This document shows positions 15,045-22,012 of a stretch of 26,465 nt of DNA, one piece after another (the stretch's first letter is position 1; every line of letters starts with the position of its first letter). This stretch comes from a virus, in the IMG/VR virus record IMGVR_UViG_3300030060_003404, positions 1 through 26,465 of that record, one strand, 5' to 3'. A model generated the notes under the pieces. That model had not been told where the DNA came from, made no database searches, and worked only from the letters and a program-made list of their open reading frames with translations. A program made the position numbers and the translations under genes.

Positions 15045-15198
15045 ATATAGAATTATTTATATATATATTAATGTTATTTTTAATAAATATATTTATATAT
15101 CTTATATATATATTAACGGGCACGTGATAATTTATTAATAAATGTCTATAAGTTTTTTAATGTAAGATTTAAATTTTTTATAATTTTAGTAGATAAAC
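15045..15198. promoter_or_regulatory. AT-rich noncoding strip between late and replication genes
   Basis: This 154-base gap is the largest in the window and almost entirely A/T. It holds two 15-base direct repeats, a CACGTG palindrome (15121-15126) and the perfect 14-base palindrome ATTTATTAATAAAT (15130-15143). No ORF or tRNA is apparent. It divides the lysis genes from the replication genes. A promoter region, operator or replication origin are the sensible options. Confidence 0.55.
15057..15116. repeat. Pair of 15-base AT direct repeats
   Basis: TTATATATATATTAA occurs at 15057-15071 and again at 15102-15116, exactly 45 bases apart, close to four helical turns. Both are separated by further TA/AT runs. 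Such phased AT repeats could bind a replication or repressor protein, or simply ease strand opening. Confidence 0.6.
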
Positions 15199-15585
15199 AT
15201 GAGAAAAATTAGCCGGAAGTCTTTGATCAAAAAATTAGACACAATTTTTAGTCAATACATAAGGTTAAGAAACTCAAAAAGAGGAATAGCTAAATGCGTT
15301 ACTTGTGGAAAAGAAGATAATTATAAAAAGCTGCAAGCAGGCCATTTCATAAGTAGAAAAAATTATGCTACTCGCTGGGATCCTGACAATGTGCAAGTGC
15401 AGTGCGTGGCTTGCAATGTCTACAAATACGGAGAACAATATAAGTTTGGTATTTGGTTAGATCATAATATAGGAGAAGGTACTGCGGATAAGTTGTATTT
15501 AAAGTCACAGCAAATCCGCAAATTCTCTGATAACGAAATTAAAGAAAAAATTGACTATTATAAGCAATTAGTCGATTTGTTATAA
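15199..15585 (+). CDS. ninG: NinG/Rap-like recombination nuclease
   Basis: The 128-residue protein belongs to the NinG (lambda Rap) family, which acts on Holliday junctions and branched DNA. Seen are KKLDTIFSQYIRLRNSKRGI (11-30), the zinc cysteines CVTC (C33, C36), GHFISRKNYATRWDPDNVQV (48-67, H49) and QCVACN (C69, C72), then an ending typical of the family with LDHNIGEGTADKLYLKSQQI. The form is short and phage-typical. It starts at ATG 15199 without a Shine-Dalgarno. It opens the replication and recombination half and is closed by its own terminator. Confidence 0.85.
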   Translation: MRKISRKSLIKKLDTIFSQYIRLRNSKRGIAKCVTCGKEDNYKKLQAGHFISRKNYATRWDPDNVQVQCVACNVYKYGEQYKFGIWLDHNIGEGTADKLYLKSQQIRKFSDNEIKEKIDYYKQLVDLL

Positions 15586-15615
15586 TTCTTGTTTTTTTTG
15601 TTTTATGTGTAAGAA

Positions 15616-15642
15616 GAGGAGGTTTAATAGCCTCCTTTTTTT
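15616..15642 (+). terminator. Rho-independent terminator after ninG
   Basis: AGGAGG (15617-15622) pairs with CCTCCT (15631-15636), extended by wobble pairs on both sides, around a short loop. Seven T follow from 15636 to 15642. This clear intrinsic terminator isolates ninG from the next promoter-like block. Confidence 0.85.
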
Positions 15643-15653
15643 GTTAATGAAAT

Positions 15654-15687
15654 GTTAAATATTTTTTTTATTGAAACTTTATTTGTA
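15654..15687 (+). promoter_or_regulatory. Promoter-like block A (GTTAAATA...TTTGTA)
   Basis: GTTAAATA (15654-15661) is followed by a T run and then TTTGTA at 15682-15687. The same two elements with the same 28-base offset occur at 20531-20564. The box TTTATTTG differs by one base from the Bacteroidota -7 consensus TAnnTTTG. It lies right after a terminator and 18 bases before the ATG at 15703, which is where a promoter would be expected. Confidence 0.6.
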
Positions 15688-15702
15688 ATTTTAAAAGAAA
15701 AC

Positions 15703-15858
15703 ATGATAGCAAAACAAGAATATATATTGTACAAAGGAGGTAAAATTTATGCTAGGATTCAAGATCCTTTACAAGCACAAATTGTAGCTCACAATCAAAA
15801 AGCATCCGTGTATTTTACATATAATAATCACGAAACATTTATAAGCACTTATGAGTAG
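15703..15858 (+). CDS. Small hypothetical protein, first gene after block A
   Basis: The 51-residue protein is MIAKQEYILYKGGKIYARIQ, then a region ending SVYFTYNNHETFISTYE. An upstream in-frame ATG at 15652 would put the promoter-like block inside the gene, so ATG 15703 is preferred. An alternating hydrophobic pattern suggests a small beta fold. I know no family. Its stop overlaps the next start by 8 bases, so it starts a polycistron of early-type genes. Confidence 0.6.
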   Translation: MIAKQEYILYKGGKIYARIQDPLQAQIVAHNQKASVYFTYNNHETFISTYE

Positions 15859-16072
15859 AGAGGAACCGACGGCTAGAAGAACAATGTTTGAGTTTCAAGA
15901 ACATCAAATAGATAGTCTTAGAAAACAGAACAAAGAATTCTATGATTTAATACTAGATCTTAAGCTAAATAATAGTGAGCTTAAAAAAATAGTAATAGAT
16001 CTTTTAGATAAAAAATGTAAAAAAAGTTTCAAGGAAGCTGCTAGAAAATTTGTATTAGATAATGTTGACTAA
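15851..16072 (+). CDS. Small coiled-coil protein
   Basis: The 73-residue protein begins MSREEPTARRTMFEFQEHQI and is helical throughout, with a coiled-coil heptad pattern (IDSLRKQNKEFYDLILDLKL; LNNSELKKIVIDLLDKK) and a basic end. There is no recognisable domain. It overlaps its neighbours on both sides by 8 and 11 bases, so it is translated in a run of three short early genes. Function is unknown. Confidence 0.6.
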   Translation: MSREEPTARRTMFEFQEHQIDSLRKQNKEFYDLILDLKLNNSELKKIVIDLLDKKCKKSFKEAARKFVLDNVD

Positions 16073-16325
16073 AGAGGAGGTTCTACAGCAAATATATTTT
16101 AATAATTGTTTTGAGCAATTGTCTAAAAGTATGATGAGCCTGATGAAAGCAAATCCTAACAACAGGAAATTAAAAGAATTATCTTCTAAGCTCAGAGAAA
16201 TGTTTTTTCATTTTAACTCTGTGCATGTAAATAATAAATTATTAAAATCAGAACTAAATAGAACAAGTTTAGAATTAAAAAAAACACAATTAAAACTTAG
16301 AGAATATGAACAAAGAAAAACTTAA
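16062..16325 (+). CDS. Small coiled-coil protein
   Basis: The 87-residue protein begins MLTKEEVLQQIYFNNCFEQL. It is predicted all-helical, with a central KANPNNRKLKELSSKLREMF part and a C-terminal leucine-repeat coil (LLKSELNRTSLELKKTQLKL) ending in REYEQRKT. The start lies in the last codons of the previous gene and its 3' end covers the start of the annealing-protein candidate by 20 bases. No function is known to me. Confidence 0.6.
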   Translation: MLTKEEVLQQIYFNNCFEQLSKSMMSLMKANPNNRKLKELSSKLREMFFHFNSVHVNNKLLKSELNRTSLELKKTQLKLREYEQRKT

Positions 16326-16785
16326 AGAACTATATTTGCAATATGGTTTAACTAAAGAAGATGTTTTTAAGCATCAACATTACGTGATCATAACAAGATC
16401 AGGAATAGAAAAAATACAAGGCCAAGCCGATATTAATGTAGAATTTGAAGCTAAAGTATTAGAAAGAGATTACGCCGTTATTAAAGCAACAGCTTACATA
16501 GATGCTAAAAAAGTTGTACAAACTTTTGGCTCAGCTATGATTCAGGTATATAAGCAGGAACTGATAAAAAAGAAAGACAATGATGGAAATCTTGTTGACG
16601 ATATAAAGCAAACAAGAGTAGGTAACTGTAACACTTGGTATGTTGCGGAAATGGCAGAAAAAAGAGCCTTGTCAAGAGCGGTTTTAAAAGTTACTGGATT
16701 TTACGAGTTAGGGGTATTTGGAGAAGATGAATCCGATGATTTTAAAAAACCTAAAATAGAACCAAAACAATTAATAAATAAATAA
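16306..16785 (+). CDS. Possible ssDNA-annealing / recombination protein
   Basis: The 159-residue protein has HYVIITRSGIEKIQGQADIN (25-44), a beta-rich middle (YAVIKATAYIDAKKVVQTFG) and a conserved-looking helix WYVAEMAEKRALSRAVLKVT (111-130) followed by GFYELGVFGEDESDD. The pattern MAExRALSRAVL.. G is the kind seen in phage annealing proteins of the ERF/Sak type, where a similar A-x-T-x-A-x-x-R-A-L-R helix ends the core. Location next to the SSB and a RecA-fold ATPase agrees. I hold it as a likely recombination protein, not a proven one. Confidence 0.5.
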   Translation: MNKEKLKELYLQYGLTKEDVFKHQHYVIITRSGIEKIQGQADINVEFEAKVLERDYAVIKATAYIDAKKVVQTFGSAMIQVYKQELIKKKDNDGNLVDDIKQTRVGNCNTWYVAEMAEKRALSRAVLKVTGFYELGVFGEDESDDFKKPKIEPKQLINK

Positions 16786-16786
16786 T

Positions 16787-17089
16787 ATGGGACACATGAT
16801 GAATTTGCGGTTGAACGTTGCCGCGCTACCTAAAGACAAAATGGTCAAAGGAGCTAAAGGCGTTTACATAGATCTAACTGTAAAGATAGATGATAAAGAA
16901 AACGAGTATAATCAATCAGTTTCAAGTTGGGTTTCACAAGCGGAAGAAGAGTGGAAAGAAAATAAACCTAAAGTCTGGACAGGAAACGGTAGAGTTTTTT
17001 GGACAACAGGAGATCCACTACCCTGTATAAAGAAAAAAGAAGAACAAGAAGAAACAAAAGAAGATATAGATTTACCGTTTGATTTATAA
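16787..17089 (+). CDS. Single-stranded DNA-binding protein (OB-fold type)
   Basis: The 100-residue protein has a beta-rich body (NLRLNVAALPKDKMVKGAKG; VYIDLTVKIDDKENEYNQSV; WTGNGRVFWTTG) and an acidic flexible end finishing EDIDLPFDL. That end imitates the bacterial SSB tip (DDDIPF), which recruits partner proteins. Size and order fit a short phage OB-fold SSB. Starts at ATG 16787, 16796 or 16799 are possible. Its place between the annealing candidate and the RecA-fold ATPase suits a replication/recombination unit. Confidence 0.7.
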   Translation: MGHMMNLRLNVAALPKDKMVKGAKGVYIDLTVKIDDKENEYNQSVSSWVSQAEEEWKENKPKVWTGNGRVFWTTGDPLPCIKKKEEQEETKEDIDLPFDL

Positions 17090-17092
17090 TAA

Positions 17093-17935
17093 ATGTTTAA
17101 ACTAACTGATGCGCAATTAAAATCCATCGAAGATCAATGCTTCGTAGATACTAATAATGAGGAAAAATACCCTCCTTTAGCGTTATCTTTTGGTAAGAAT
17201 ATAATAAAAACAAAAACGGGTAAAGTTGAGTTGCCGGTTCCTATTGGGACTTATGGCAACTTTTCTTTTGTACAAGCTCCACCTAAAACACTAAAGACTT
17301 ATTTTATTAGTTTATTAGCCAGCGTTTATTTGTCTGGAAAAAATAAATATGGAGGAGATATTAGAGGGTACAGGGATAAAAAATGTTTAATTCATTTTGA
17401 TACTGAACAAGGTAAGTTTCATGCTCATAGAACTTTTAGAAGAGTAATTGACATGAATAACGGTAACGACATTGATTGTTACCATACTTTTGGATTAAGA
17501 ACAATTTCTTATAAACATAGAATTGAATTTATAGAACATTATTTAAAAAACAAAATTCCTAAAAATAAAGTTGGACTAGTTATTATAGACGGAATAGCAG
17601 ATCTATGTAATGATGTAAATAATATTGAACAATCAAACGATGTAGTTCAGAAAATTATGGAATGGTCTCAGCTTTTTAACTGCCATATTATCACGATTAT
17701 TCACACTAATCACGGTAATTCTGAAAAACCAACAGGACATCTAGGTAGTTTTTTAGAAAAAAAAACAGAAACACAAATACAATTAAGCAAAAATACAACT
17801 CATAAGGGTTGGATTTCTGTCACATGCAAAAGATCAAGAGGATATAGCTTTGAACAATTTAGCTTTAAAATAGACGATTTCGGATTACCAGTTGTGATCA
17901 CGGATTTGTATAACCCTCTAAAAGATTTTGAATGA
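17093..17935 (+). CDS. RecA-fold ATPase (RepA-helicase / AAA_25-like)
   Basis: The 280-residue protein shows the core of RepA-type helicases and related RecA-like ATPases: a P-loop-like QAPPKTLKT (61-69, where the GxxxxGKT glycines are replaced, as happens in this family's GKPKSxKT form), LIHFDTEQGKFHAHRTFRRV (99-118), Walker B with VGLVIIDGIADL (160-171) and a sensor strand HIITIIHTNHG (198-208). It probably moves on or remodels DNA in replication or recombination. The end (VTCKRSRGYSFEQFSFKI) fits the C-terminal strands. It overlaps the sigma-like gene by 4 bases. Confidence 0.75.
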   Translation: MFKLTDAQLKSIEDQCFVDTNNEEKYPPLALSFGKNIIKTKTGKVELPVPIGTYGNFSFVQAPPKTLKTYFISLLASVYLSGKNKYGGDIRGYRDKKCLIHFDTEQGKFHAHRTFRRVIDMNNGNDIDCYHTFGLRTISYKHRIEFIEHYLKNKIPKNKVGLVIIDGIADLCNDVNNIEQSNDVVQKIMEWSQLFNCHIITIIHTNHGNSEKPTGHLGSFLEKKTETQIQLSKNTTHKGWISVTCKRSRGYSFEQFSFKIDDFGLPVVITDLYNPLKDFE

Positions 17936-18501
17936 AATGGCTTGAATTAATTGCTAAACAACATGACGAGTGGGTTACTATGGCTAAAAAAATGGGTGCT
18001 AAAAGCTACTCAGAAGACATCGTGCAAGAAGCATATATAAAATTGCATTTGTATACTAATCCAAATAAAATAATAAAAAATGGAAAAGTTTCAAAAGGTT
18101 ACATGTTTTTTGTAATCAGATCTATTTTTTTAGATTACGTTATTAATAAGAATAAAATAAAAAAAATAAACATAGATGACTTTTACAGGGATGATGGCTT
18201 TAAAGAAATTAAGCATGAGCATTTAAATAAATTTACTTCCAATGATAATTTAGAAGAAGAAAAAGCTTTCGGCAAATTAATAGAAAAAATGGATAAAGAG
18301 CTTGATAATTGGAATTGGTATAATAAAAGAATTTTTGAAATATATAGAGACACTCCATTAAGCATTAGAGGAATGGCTAAAGAAACAGGTATTAGTTTTG
18401 TTAATATATTTCACACTTTAAAAAAAGGAAAACAAATAATGAGAGAAAAATTTAGTGAGGATTATGACGATTATATAAACGGAGATTTTAACCAAATTTA
18501 A
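17932..18501 (+). CDS. Sigma-70/ECF-like transcription factor
   Basis: The 189-residue protein resembles a divergent sigma factor. Residues 8-40 (KQHDEWVTMAKKMGAKSYSE, then DIVQEAYIKLHLY) are region 2-like with the DIVQEAY core-binding helix. FVIRSIFLDYVINKNK (about 60-75) continues region 2. Residues 125-170 (NKRIFEIYRDTPLSIRGMAK, then ETGISFVNIFHTLKKGK) have a helix-turn-helix form like region 4. It likely directs host RNA polymerase to phage promoters. The repeated blocks at 15654 and 20531 are candidate targets. The call is from pattern, with no anti-sigma or other cue nearby. Confidence 0.65.
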   Translation: MKWLELIAKQHDEWVTMAKKMGAKSYSEDIVQEAYIKLHLYTNPNKIIKNGKVSKGYMFFVIRSIFLDYVINKNKIKKINIDDFYRDDGFKEIKHEHLNKFTSNDNLEEEKAFGKLIEKMDKELDNWNWYNKRIFEIYRDTPLSIRGMAKETGISFVNIFHTLKKGKQIMREKFSEDYDDYINGDFNQI

Positions 18502-18505
18502 TATT

Positions 18506-18919
18506 ATGAAAAAACCAAAAGATAAACGTACTAAGGAGTACAAAGAATGGAAAAAAAAGTTTGATCAAGCTAGCGACGGGCTAGGCGACACGATTGAAAA
18601 AGTAACAAAAGCAACGGGTGTAAAAAAACTTGTTGAATGGATTGCGGGTGAAGATTGTGGTTGTGATCAAAGAAAAGAAACTTTAAACAAATTATTTAGA
18701 TACAACAAACCATTATGTTTAGAAGAAAATGAATTTAATTATTTAAAAAATTTTTTTAGTACTCACAGAGGTGTTATTAGCTCACCTACTCAAGGGGAAT
18801 TACTTAAGATTTATAATAGAATTTTTCAAACAAATAAGGAAAAAACAGGTTGCAGTAGTTGTGTAAAATCAATGATCGGCGAGCTTCAAAAAGTATATAA
18901 AACTTATGGAACCTTATAG
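18506..18919 (+). CDS. Cysteine-motif protein of unknown function
   Basis: The 137-residue protein has a basic start (MKKPKDKRTKEYKEWKKKFD), a VTKATGVKKLVEWIAGEDCG stretch, the motif DCGCDQRKETLNKLF (52-66) and, near the end, TGCSSCVKSMIGELQKVYKT. The C-x-C plus CxxC spacing suggests metal binding. I recall CGCxxRKxxLNxxF proteins from Bacteroidota phages, next to replication or sigma-like genes, with no assigned job. It overlaps the metallophosphoesterase start by 14 bases. Confidence 0.65.
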   Translation: MKKPKDKRTKEYKEWKKKFDQASDGLGDTIEKVTKATGVKKLVEWIAGEDCGCDQRKETLNKLFRYNKPLCLEENEFNYLKNFFSTHRGVISSPTQGELLKIYNRIFQTNKEKTGCSSCVKSMIGELQKVYKTYGTL

Positions 18920-19619
18920 ACCAAGACTTACAGGTAATAAAAAATATGCTTATAAATATTTAACTGAAAAGGTTAACAGAGTTTTAGTTATCGGTGATTT
19001 ACACGAACCTTTTTGTTTAGATGAATATTTAGATCACTGCATAAGTGTATATAAAAAGCATAATTGCAACAAAGTAGTTTTCATAGGTGATGTAATTGAT
19101 AATCACTACAGCAGTTATCACGAAACAGATACTGAAGCTTTAGGTGGTTCAGACGAGTTAGAGTTAGCTATTCAAAGAATTTCTAGGTGGTATAAAGAGT
19201 TTCCTAAAGCGATTGTTTGTATTGGAAATCATGACAGGATAATAATGAGAAAAGCGCAAACTTCAGCTGTTCCTAGGAAATGGATTAAGGCTTATAAAGA
19301 TGTTTTAGAAGTACCTGGTTGGAAGTTCGTAGATAGGTTTGTTTTAGATAATGTTCAATATATACACGGGGAAGCAGGCACCGCTAGAGTTAAATGTAAA
19401 GCTGACATGCAATCAACTGTTCAAGGACATTTACACACTCAATGTTACACTGAGTTTTTTGTAGGTCAGAACTTTAAAGTTTTTGGAATGCAAGTCGGAT
19501 GCGGAATAGATTTTGACACGTACGCGATGGCTTATGCTAAACGAGGAAAGAAGCCAGCAATTGGATGTGGTGTTGTGATCAATGGTAAGATTGCTATTAA
19601 CGAACTCATGAATCTATAA
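18906..19619 (+). CDS. Calcineurin-like metallophosphoesterase
   Basis: The 237-residue protein has all metal-site blocks of the family: VLVIGDLHEP (D31, H33), VVFIGDVIDNH (D62), IVCIGNHDR (N108, H109, D110), YIHGE (H154) and VQGHLHTQ (H175, H177). Members hydrolyse phosphodiesters in DNA, RNA or cyclic nucleotides. In phages they often act as nucleases or defence countermeasures. The substrate cannot be read here. The position between sigma-like and modification genes is compatible with a nucleic-acid or nucleotide substrate. Its stop overlaps the next start by one base. Confidence 0.85.
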   Translation: MEPYRPRLTGNKKYAYKYLTEKVNRVLVIGDLHEPFCLDEYLDHCISVYKKHNCNKVVFIGDVIDNHYSSYHETDTEALGGSDELELAIQRISRWYKEFPKAIVCIGNHDRIIMRKAQTSAVPRKWIKAYKDVLEVPGWKFVDRFVLDNVQYIHGEAGTARVKCKADMQSTVQGHLHTQCYTEFFVGQNFKVFGMQVGCGIDFDTYAMAYAKRGKKPAIGCGVVINGKIAINELMNL

Positions 19620-20524
19620 TGAAGAAACTAGTTTTTTCTGATAAGATTAAACATCGGCTCAATGATTATTTAATTTTTTTAAAAGAATTTGATAGTAGAT
19701 CTAATCCTATTGTGAAAGATAATCCTAATTTTTTTTCTCATAGATTACATTGGGATGAACATCCTTTTTGTTTAGTAATGAGAAATAAATTTGATATTCA
19801 TACTTTAGATGGTTTACAAAAAGCTTTATCATCTTGTTTAGTATTTAGTTTTTCAAATGAACATTGGGGTTTAATAAATGATTATTGGGAAATAGGATAT
19901 GACGCTTTTTATAATAGACCACCTAATAGTTTAATGAGAAGAGATTTATTTCAAATATATCTTAAAAAAGATTGTACTGTATCAAACTCTTTATACTTAG
20001 CTGATAAAACAGGTAGACAACTATGCAAGAGAATGTTTAAGAGATATAAAACACGGAGATATACTATAATGGAATTGACTAGAATTCTTAATGAGTTTTA
20101 TTGGAAAAAAGGTTTTAAGAAAGTTAAGTATGCTTTAAAAAATGCAGCGAGATATTTAGCCATGTGTTTCCCTGAATTAGTAGATCCTAACTCGCCAGTA
20201 ACTGGTGGACCTGGACACTTTAGTGGGATTAGTTATATTTTTGACGATGATAACATGGTAGCCCCTGTAGATTCTTTTTACTCTAGATTAGAGACAGGTT
20301 CATTTATTCCTAAGAATGATTGGAGAGCTACAACATGGGTAAATTATATGGGTATCTTAAATGGATTAACTATCAATATTTTTGATCGTCAACACTGGTT
20401 AAACAATGAAGATAAAGTTTGTTTTTATTACAAGCTTCAGCAGTTTAAAAATAACGAAAGAAAGCCAAGATCTAATTATAATATGAATCATATAATTCCA
20501 GAATGGTTTAAATTAAAATGTTAA
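19619..20524 (+). CDS. Paralogue of the 23187 gene: putative DNA base-modification protein
   Basis: The 301-residue protein carries no motif by itself, but residues 150-208 align without gaps to residues 178-236 of the protein at 23187-24098. By hand 21 of 59 positions are identical, including EL, NE, KKG, FP, NS and the closing IF. The two are therefore probable paralogues, and this one shares whatever base-modification role the other has. Other blocks are WDEHPFCLVMRNKFDI (45-60) and GGPGHFSGISYIFDDDN. It lies 2.7 kb from the main cluster, after the metallophosphoesterase. The amino-acid:DNA transferase / thymine pyrophosphorylase family is my best guess. Confidence 0.5.
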   Translation: MKKLVFSDKIKHRLNDYLIFLKEFDSRSNPIVKDNPNFFSHRLHWDEHPFCLVMRNKFDIHTLDGLQKALSSCLVFSFSNEHWGLINDYWEIGYDAFYNRPPNSLMRRDLFQIYLKKDCTVSNSLYLADKTGRQLCKRMFKRYKTRRYTIMELTRILNEFYWKKGFKKVKYALKNAARYLAMCFPELVDPNSPVTGGPGHFSGISYIFDDDNMVAPVDSFYSRLETGSFIPKNDWRATTWVNYMGILNGLTINIFDRQHWLNNEDKVCFYYKLQQFKNNERKPRSNYNMNHIIPEWFKLKC

Positions 20525-20530
20525 AGTTTT

Positions 20531-20564
20531 GTTAAATATTTTTTTTTATTAACAAATGTTTGTA
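20531..20564 (+). promoter_or_regulatory. Promoter-like block B (GTTAAATA...TTTGTA)
   Basis: GTTAAATA (20531-20538), a long T run and TTTGTA (20559-20564) match block A at 15654-15687 in sequence and in their 28-base offset. The box AATGTTTG is one base from TAnnTTTG. It begins seven bases after the previous stop and ends 10 bases before ATG 20575, which suggests a short leader. Confidence 0.6.
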
Positions 20565-20574
20565 TATTACCAGT

Positions 20575-20760
20575 ATGATAACTGTAAATTACGACGCAGA
20601 CATTTTTACTGCCAAGGAAGATGAGGACAACGGAAACACGGTTCTAACTCTTAAGCCAAAGGTTATGAAAGCCTTAGGAATGGAGTACCCGTTCGGATCT
20701 GTTGTTGAGGTCAGCCAAGGCAATCACTTAGACAGCGGAATCGCTGCTGAGAAAATGTAG
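20575..20760 (+). CDS. 61-aa protein with atypical high G+C
   Basis: With ATG 20575, just after promoter-like block B, the protein is MITVNYDADIFTAKEDEDNG followed by TVLTLKPKVMKALGMEYPFG, then SVVEVSQGNHLDSGIAAEKM. It is acidic and soluble and has no motif. A hand count gives 81 G+C in bases 20581-20760 (45%), against about 25% in 20401-20460 just before. C-rich codons (GCC, GAC, CCG, TTC) are used. It could be very highly expressed, or recently acquired. A TTG at 20560 is an inferior start because it lies in the promoter box. A hairpin follows its stop. Confidence 0.65.
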   Translation: MITVNYDADIFTAKEDEDNGNTVLTLKPKVMKALGMEYPFGSVVEVSQGNHLDSGIAAEKM

Positions 20761-20761
20761 G

Positions 20762-20795
20762 TTAATAGGCGGTGAATAATAGTAGCCGCCATTAA
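20762..20795 (+). terminator. Hairpin after the 61-aa gene
   Basis: TTAAT, a bulged A and GGCGG (20762-20772) pair with CCGCC and ATTAA (20786-20795) around a 13-base loop, followed by TTTT. The long loop makes it a moderate rather than strong terminator. It would limit transcription of the short unit that starts at block B. Confidence 0.55.
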
Positions 20796-20827
20796 TTTTC
20801 AGTCGTGATCTACCTAAAATTTAAAAG

Positions 20828-21196
20828 ATGTATTTAACACAAGAACAATTAGAATTAAAGTATTTCAGTGAAACAGAAACTGATCTAGCAACTAGAAGGT
20901 ACATAAGAAATTTTTATGTAATATTTACCAGGCTAAGAAAGACCGACGGTACATGTTCATGGTACTTATATAAGTCTAGTGATGAGGAAGGATCTAGATG
21001 CTATGCTCATGGTAAAATTAATTTATGGAGAAACGATATAGAATTAGATGACAACTTTGAATGTCAAAATTTATGTGACTACATGAACCACATTAAACCA
21101 GCGTATAACGCAGACCGTGATCACTTAATTGATTACGTAGAAAACACACTAGCAAACGTGATCATGGAAAGAAGAATAACATTAGAATATAGATGA
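20828..21196 (+). CDS. Hypothetical protein
   Basis: The 122-residue protein begins MYLTQEQLELKYFSETETDL and is rich in aromatic and charged residues, with strand-like FYVIFTRLRKTDGTCSWYLY and a helical end (RDHLIDYVENTLANVIMERR). I see no known motif, signal peptide or membrane segment. Its end overlaps the next gene by 4 bases (ATGA), and the leader has no Shine-Dalgarno. It belongs to the run that leads to the exonuclease gene. Function is unknown. Confidence 0.6.
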   Translation: MYLTQEQLELKYFSETETDLATRRYIRNFYVIFTRLRKTDGTCSWYLYKSSDEEGSRCYAHGKINLWRNDIELDDNFECQNLCDYMNHIKPAYNADRDHLIDYVENTLANVIMERRITLEYR

Positions 21197-21351
21197 AGAA
21201 ACCAAAAAAATATACTCATCAACAAAGGATGTCACGCATGGAAAAAGTCTTAACAACTTATTACGTGATCATTCAAAGTTTACAACAAAGAATTAAAATA
21301 ATAGAAGATAAGTTAGGGATTAAAAACGACAAAGATGATACTACTGTTTGA
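21193..21351 (+). CDS. 52-aa basic coiled-coil protein
   Basis: The start shares ATGA with the previous stop, and the 3' end overlaps the exonuclease gene by 17 bases. It encodes MKKPKKYTHQQRMSRMEKVL and a helical TTYYVIIQSLQQRIKIIEDK region with coiled-coil spacing. There is no recognised domain. Dense overlap on both sides favours real translation. It may be a partner of a neighbouring protein, but that is speculation. Confidence 0.55.
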   Translation: MKKPKKYTHQQRMSRMEKVLTTYYVIIQSLQQRIKIIEDKLGIKNDKDDTTV

Positions 21352-22012
21352 TGCGGATAGCTTAATTTATTCTTCATGTATAAACGTTGAAGATCTAGAA
21401 GACGCTTGCGCTAAGTTTGATGAGGTGCTAATGTCAATAGTTAATAGACTAGATGAAGAGCATGATATAAAAGAGTTAATTGTTTTTAATAGTGCTAAGG
21501 GTAACTTTAGAAAGATTATATTAAATAGTTACAAAGCTAATAGAACAGCTAAAAAACCACCTTTGTTAAACCAACTAACTGAGCATGTGATCAAGGAGTA
21601 CAATAGTAGAATTGCATACGGCATGGAGACCGATGATCTAGTTGCTACTTATTGGAATAAGTTACAAAAAGAATTTGGCAGAGATAATGTTATAATAGTT
21701 GCCTTAGATAAAGACTATAAACAACTTCCATGTTTACTTTATAACTACCACATAAAACACCAAACAATGTGGAATATTTCAGAGAAACAAGCGTTGTATA
21801 ATTTTTACACTCAAATGATTGTTGGAGATTCAGCAGATAATGTAAACTTCTGTAAAGGTTACGGTATCAAATATGCTGAAAATTTATTTAAAAATTGTCA
21901 GACTAAATATCAATTTATGAGAAAAACATTTGAATTGTTTAAAAAGATATTTAGATCTAAAGCTAGAGAGAAATTTATAACTTGTTACACAGTATTAAAA
22001 CTAAGAATATGA
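21335..22012 (+). CDS. 5'-3' exonuclease (FEN/PIN-like, T7 gp6-type)
   Basis: The 225-residue protein shows the acidic metal sites of flap-type 5' nucleases: ILLFDADSLIY (D6, D8), NSYKANRTAKKPP (64-76, the YKANR block), YGMETDDLVATYW (E98, D100, D101), VALDKDYKQL (D125, D127), GDSADN (164-169; D165, D168), and the following GYGIKYAENLF helix-hairpin-helix-like part. It should degrade 5' ends or RNA primers during replication. Two-metal catalysis is known for the family. Its stop overlaps the next start by four bases. Confidence 0.85.
   Translation: MILLFDADSLIYSSCINVEDLEDACAKFDEVLMSIVNRLDEEHDIKELIVFNSAKGNFRKIILNSYKANRTAKKPPLLNQLTEHVIKEYNSRIAYGMETDDLVATYWNKLQKEFGRDNVIIVALDKDYKQLPCLLYNYHIKHQTMWNISEKQALYNFYTQMIVGDSADNVNFCKGYGIKYAENLFKNCQTKYQFMRKTFELFKKIFRSKAREKFITCYTVLKLRI

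Noticed and set aside
15045-15198. tRNA or structured RNA in the AT-rich gap
   Set aside because: No cloverleaf with G-C stems or T-loop sequence could be drawn. The region is almost pure A/T.
17932-18501. Sigma-like gene considered as a small terminase subunit
   Set aside because: The DIVQEAY helix and the position after a RecA-fold ATPase fit region 2 of a sigma factor better, and no large terminase gene follows.
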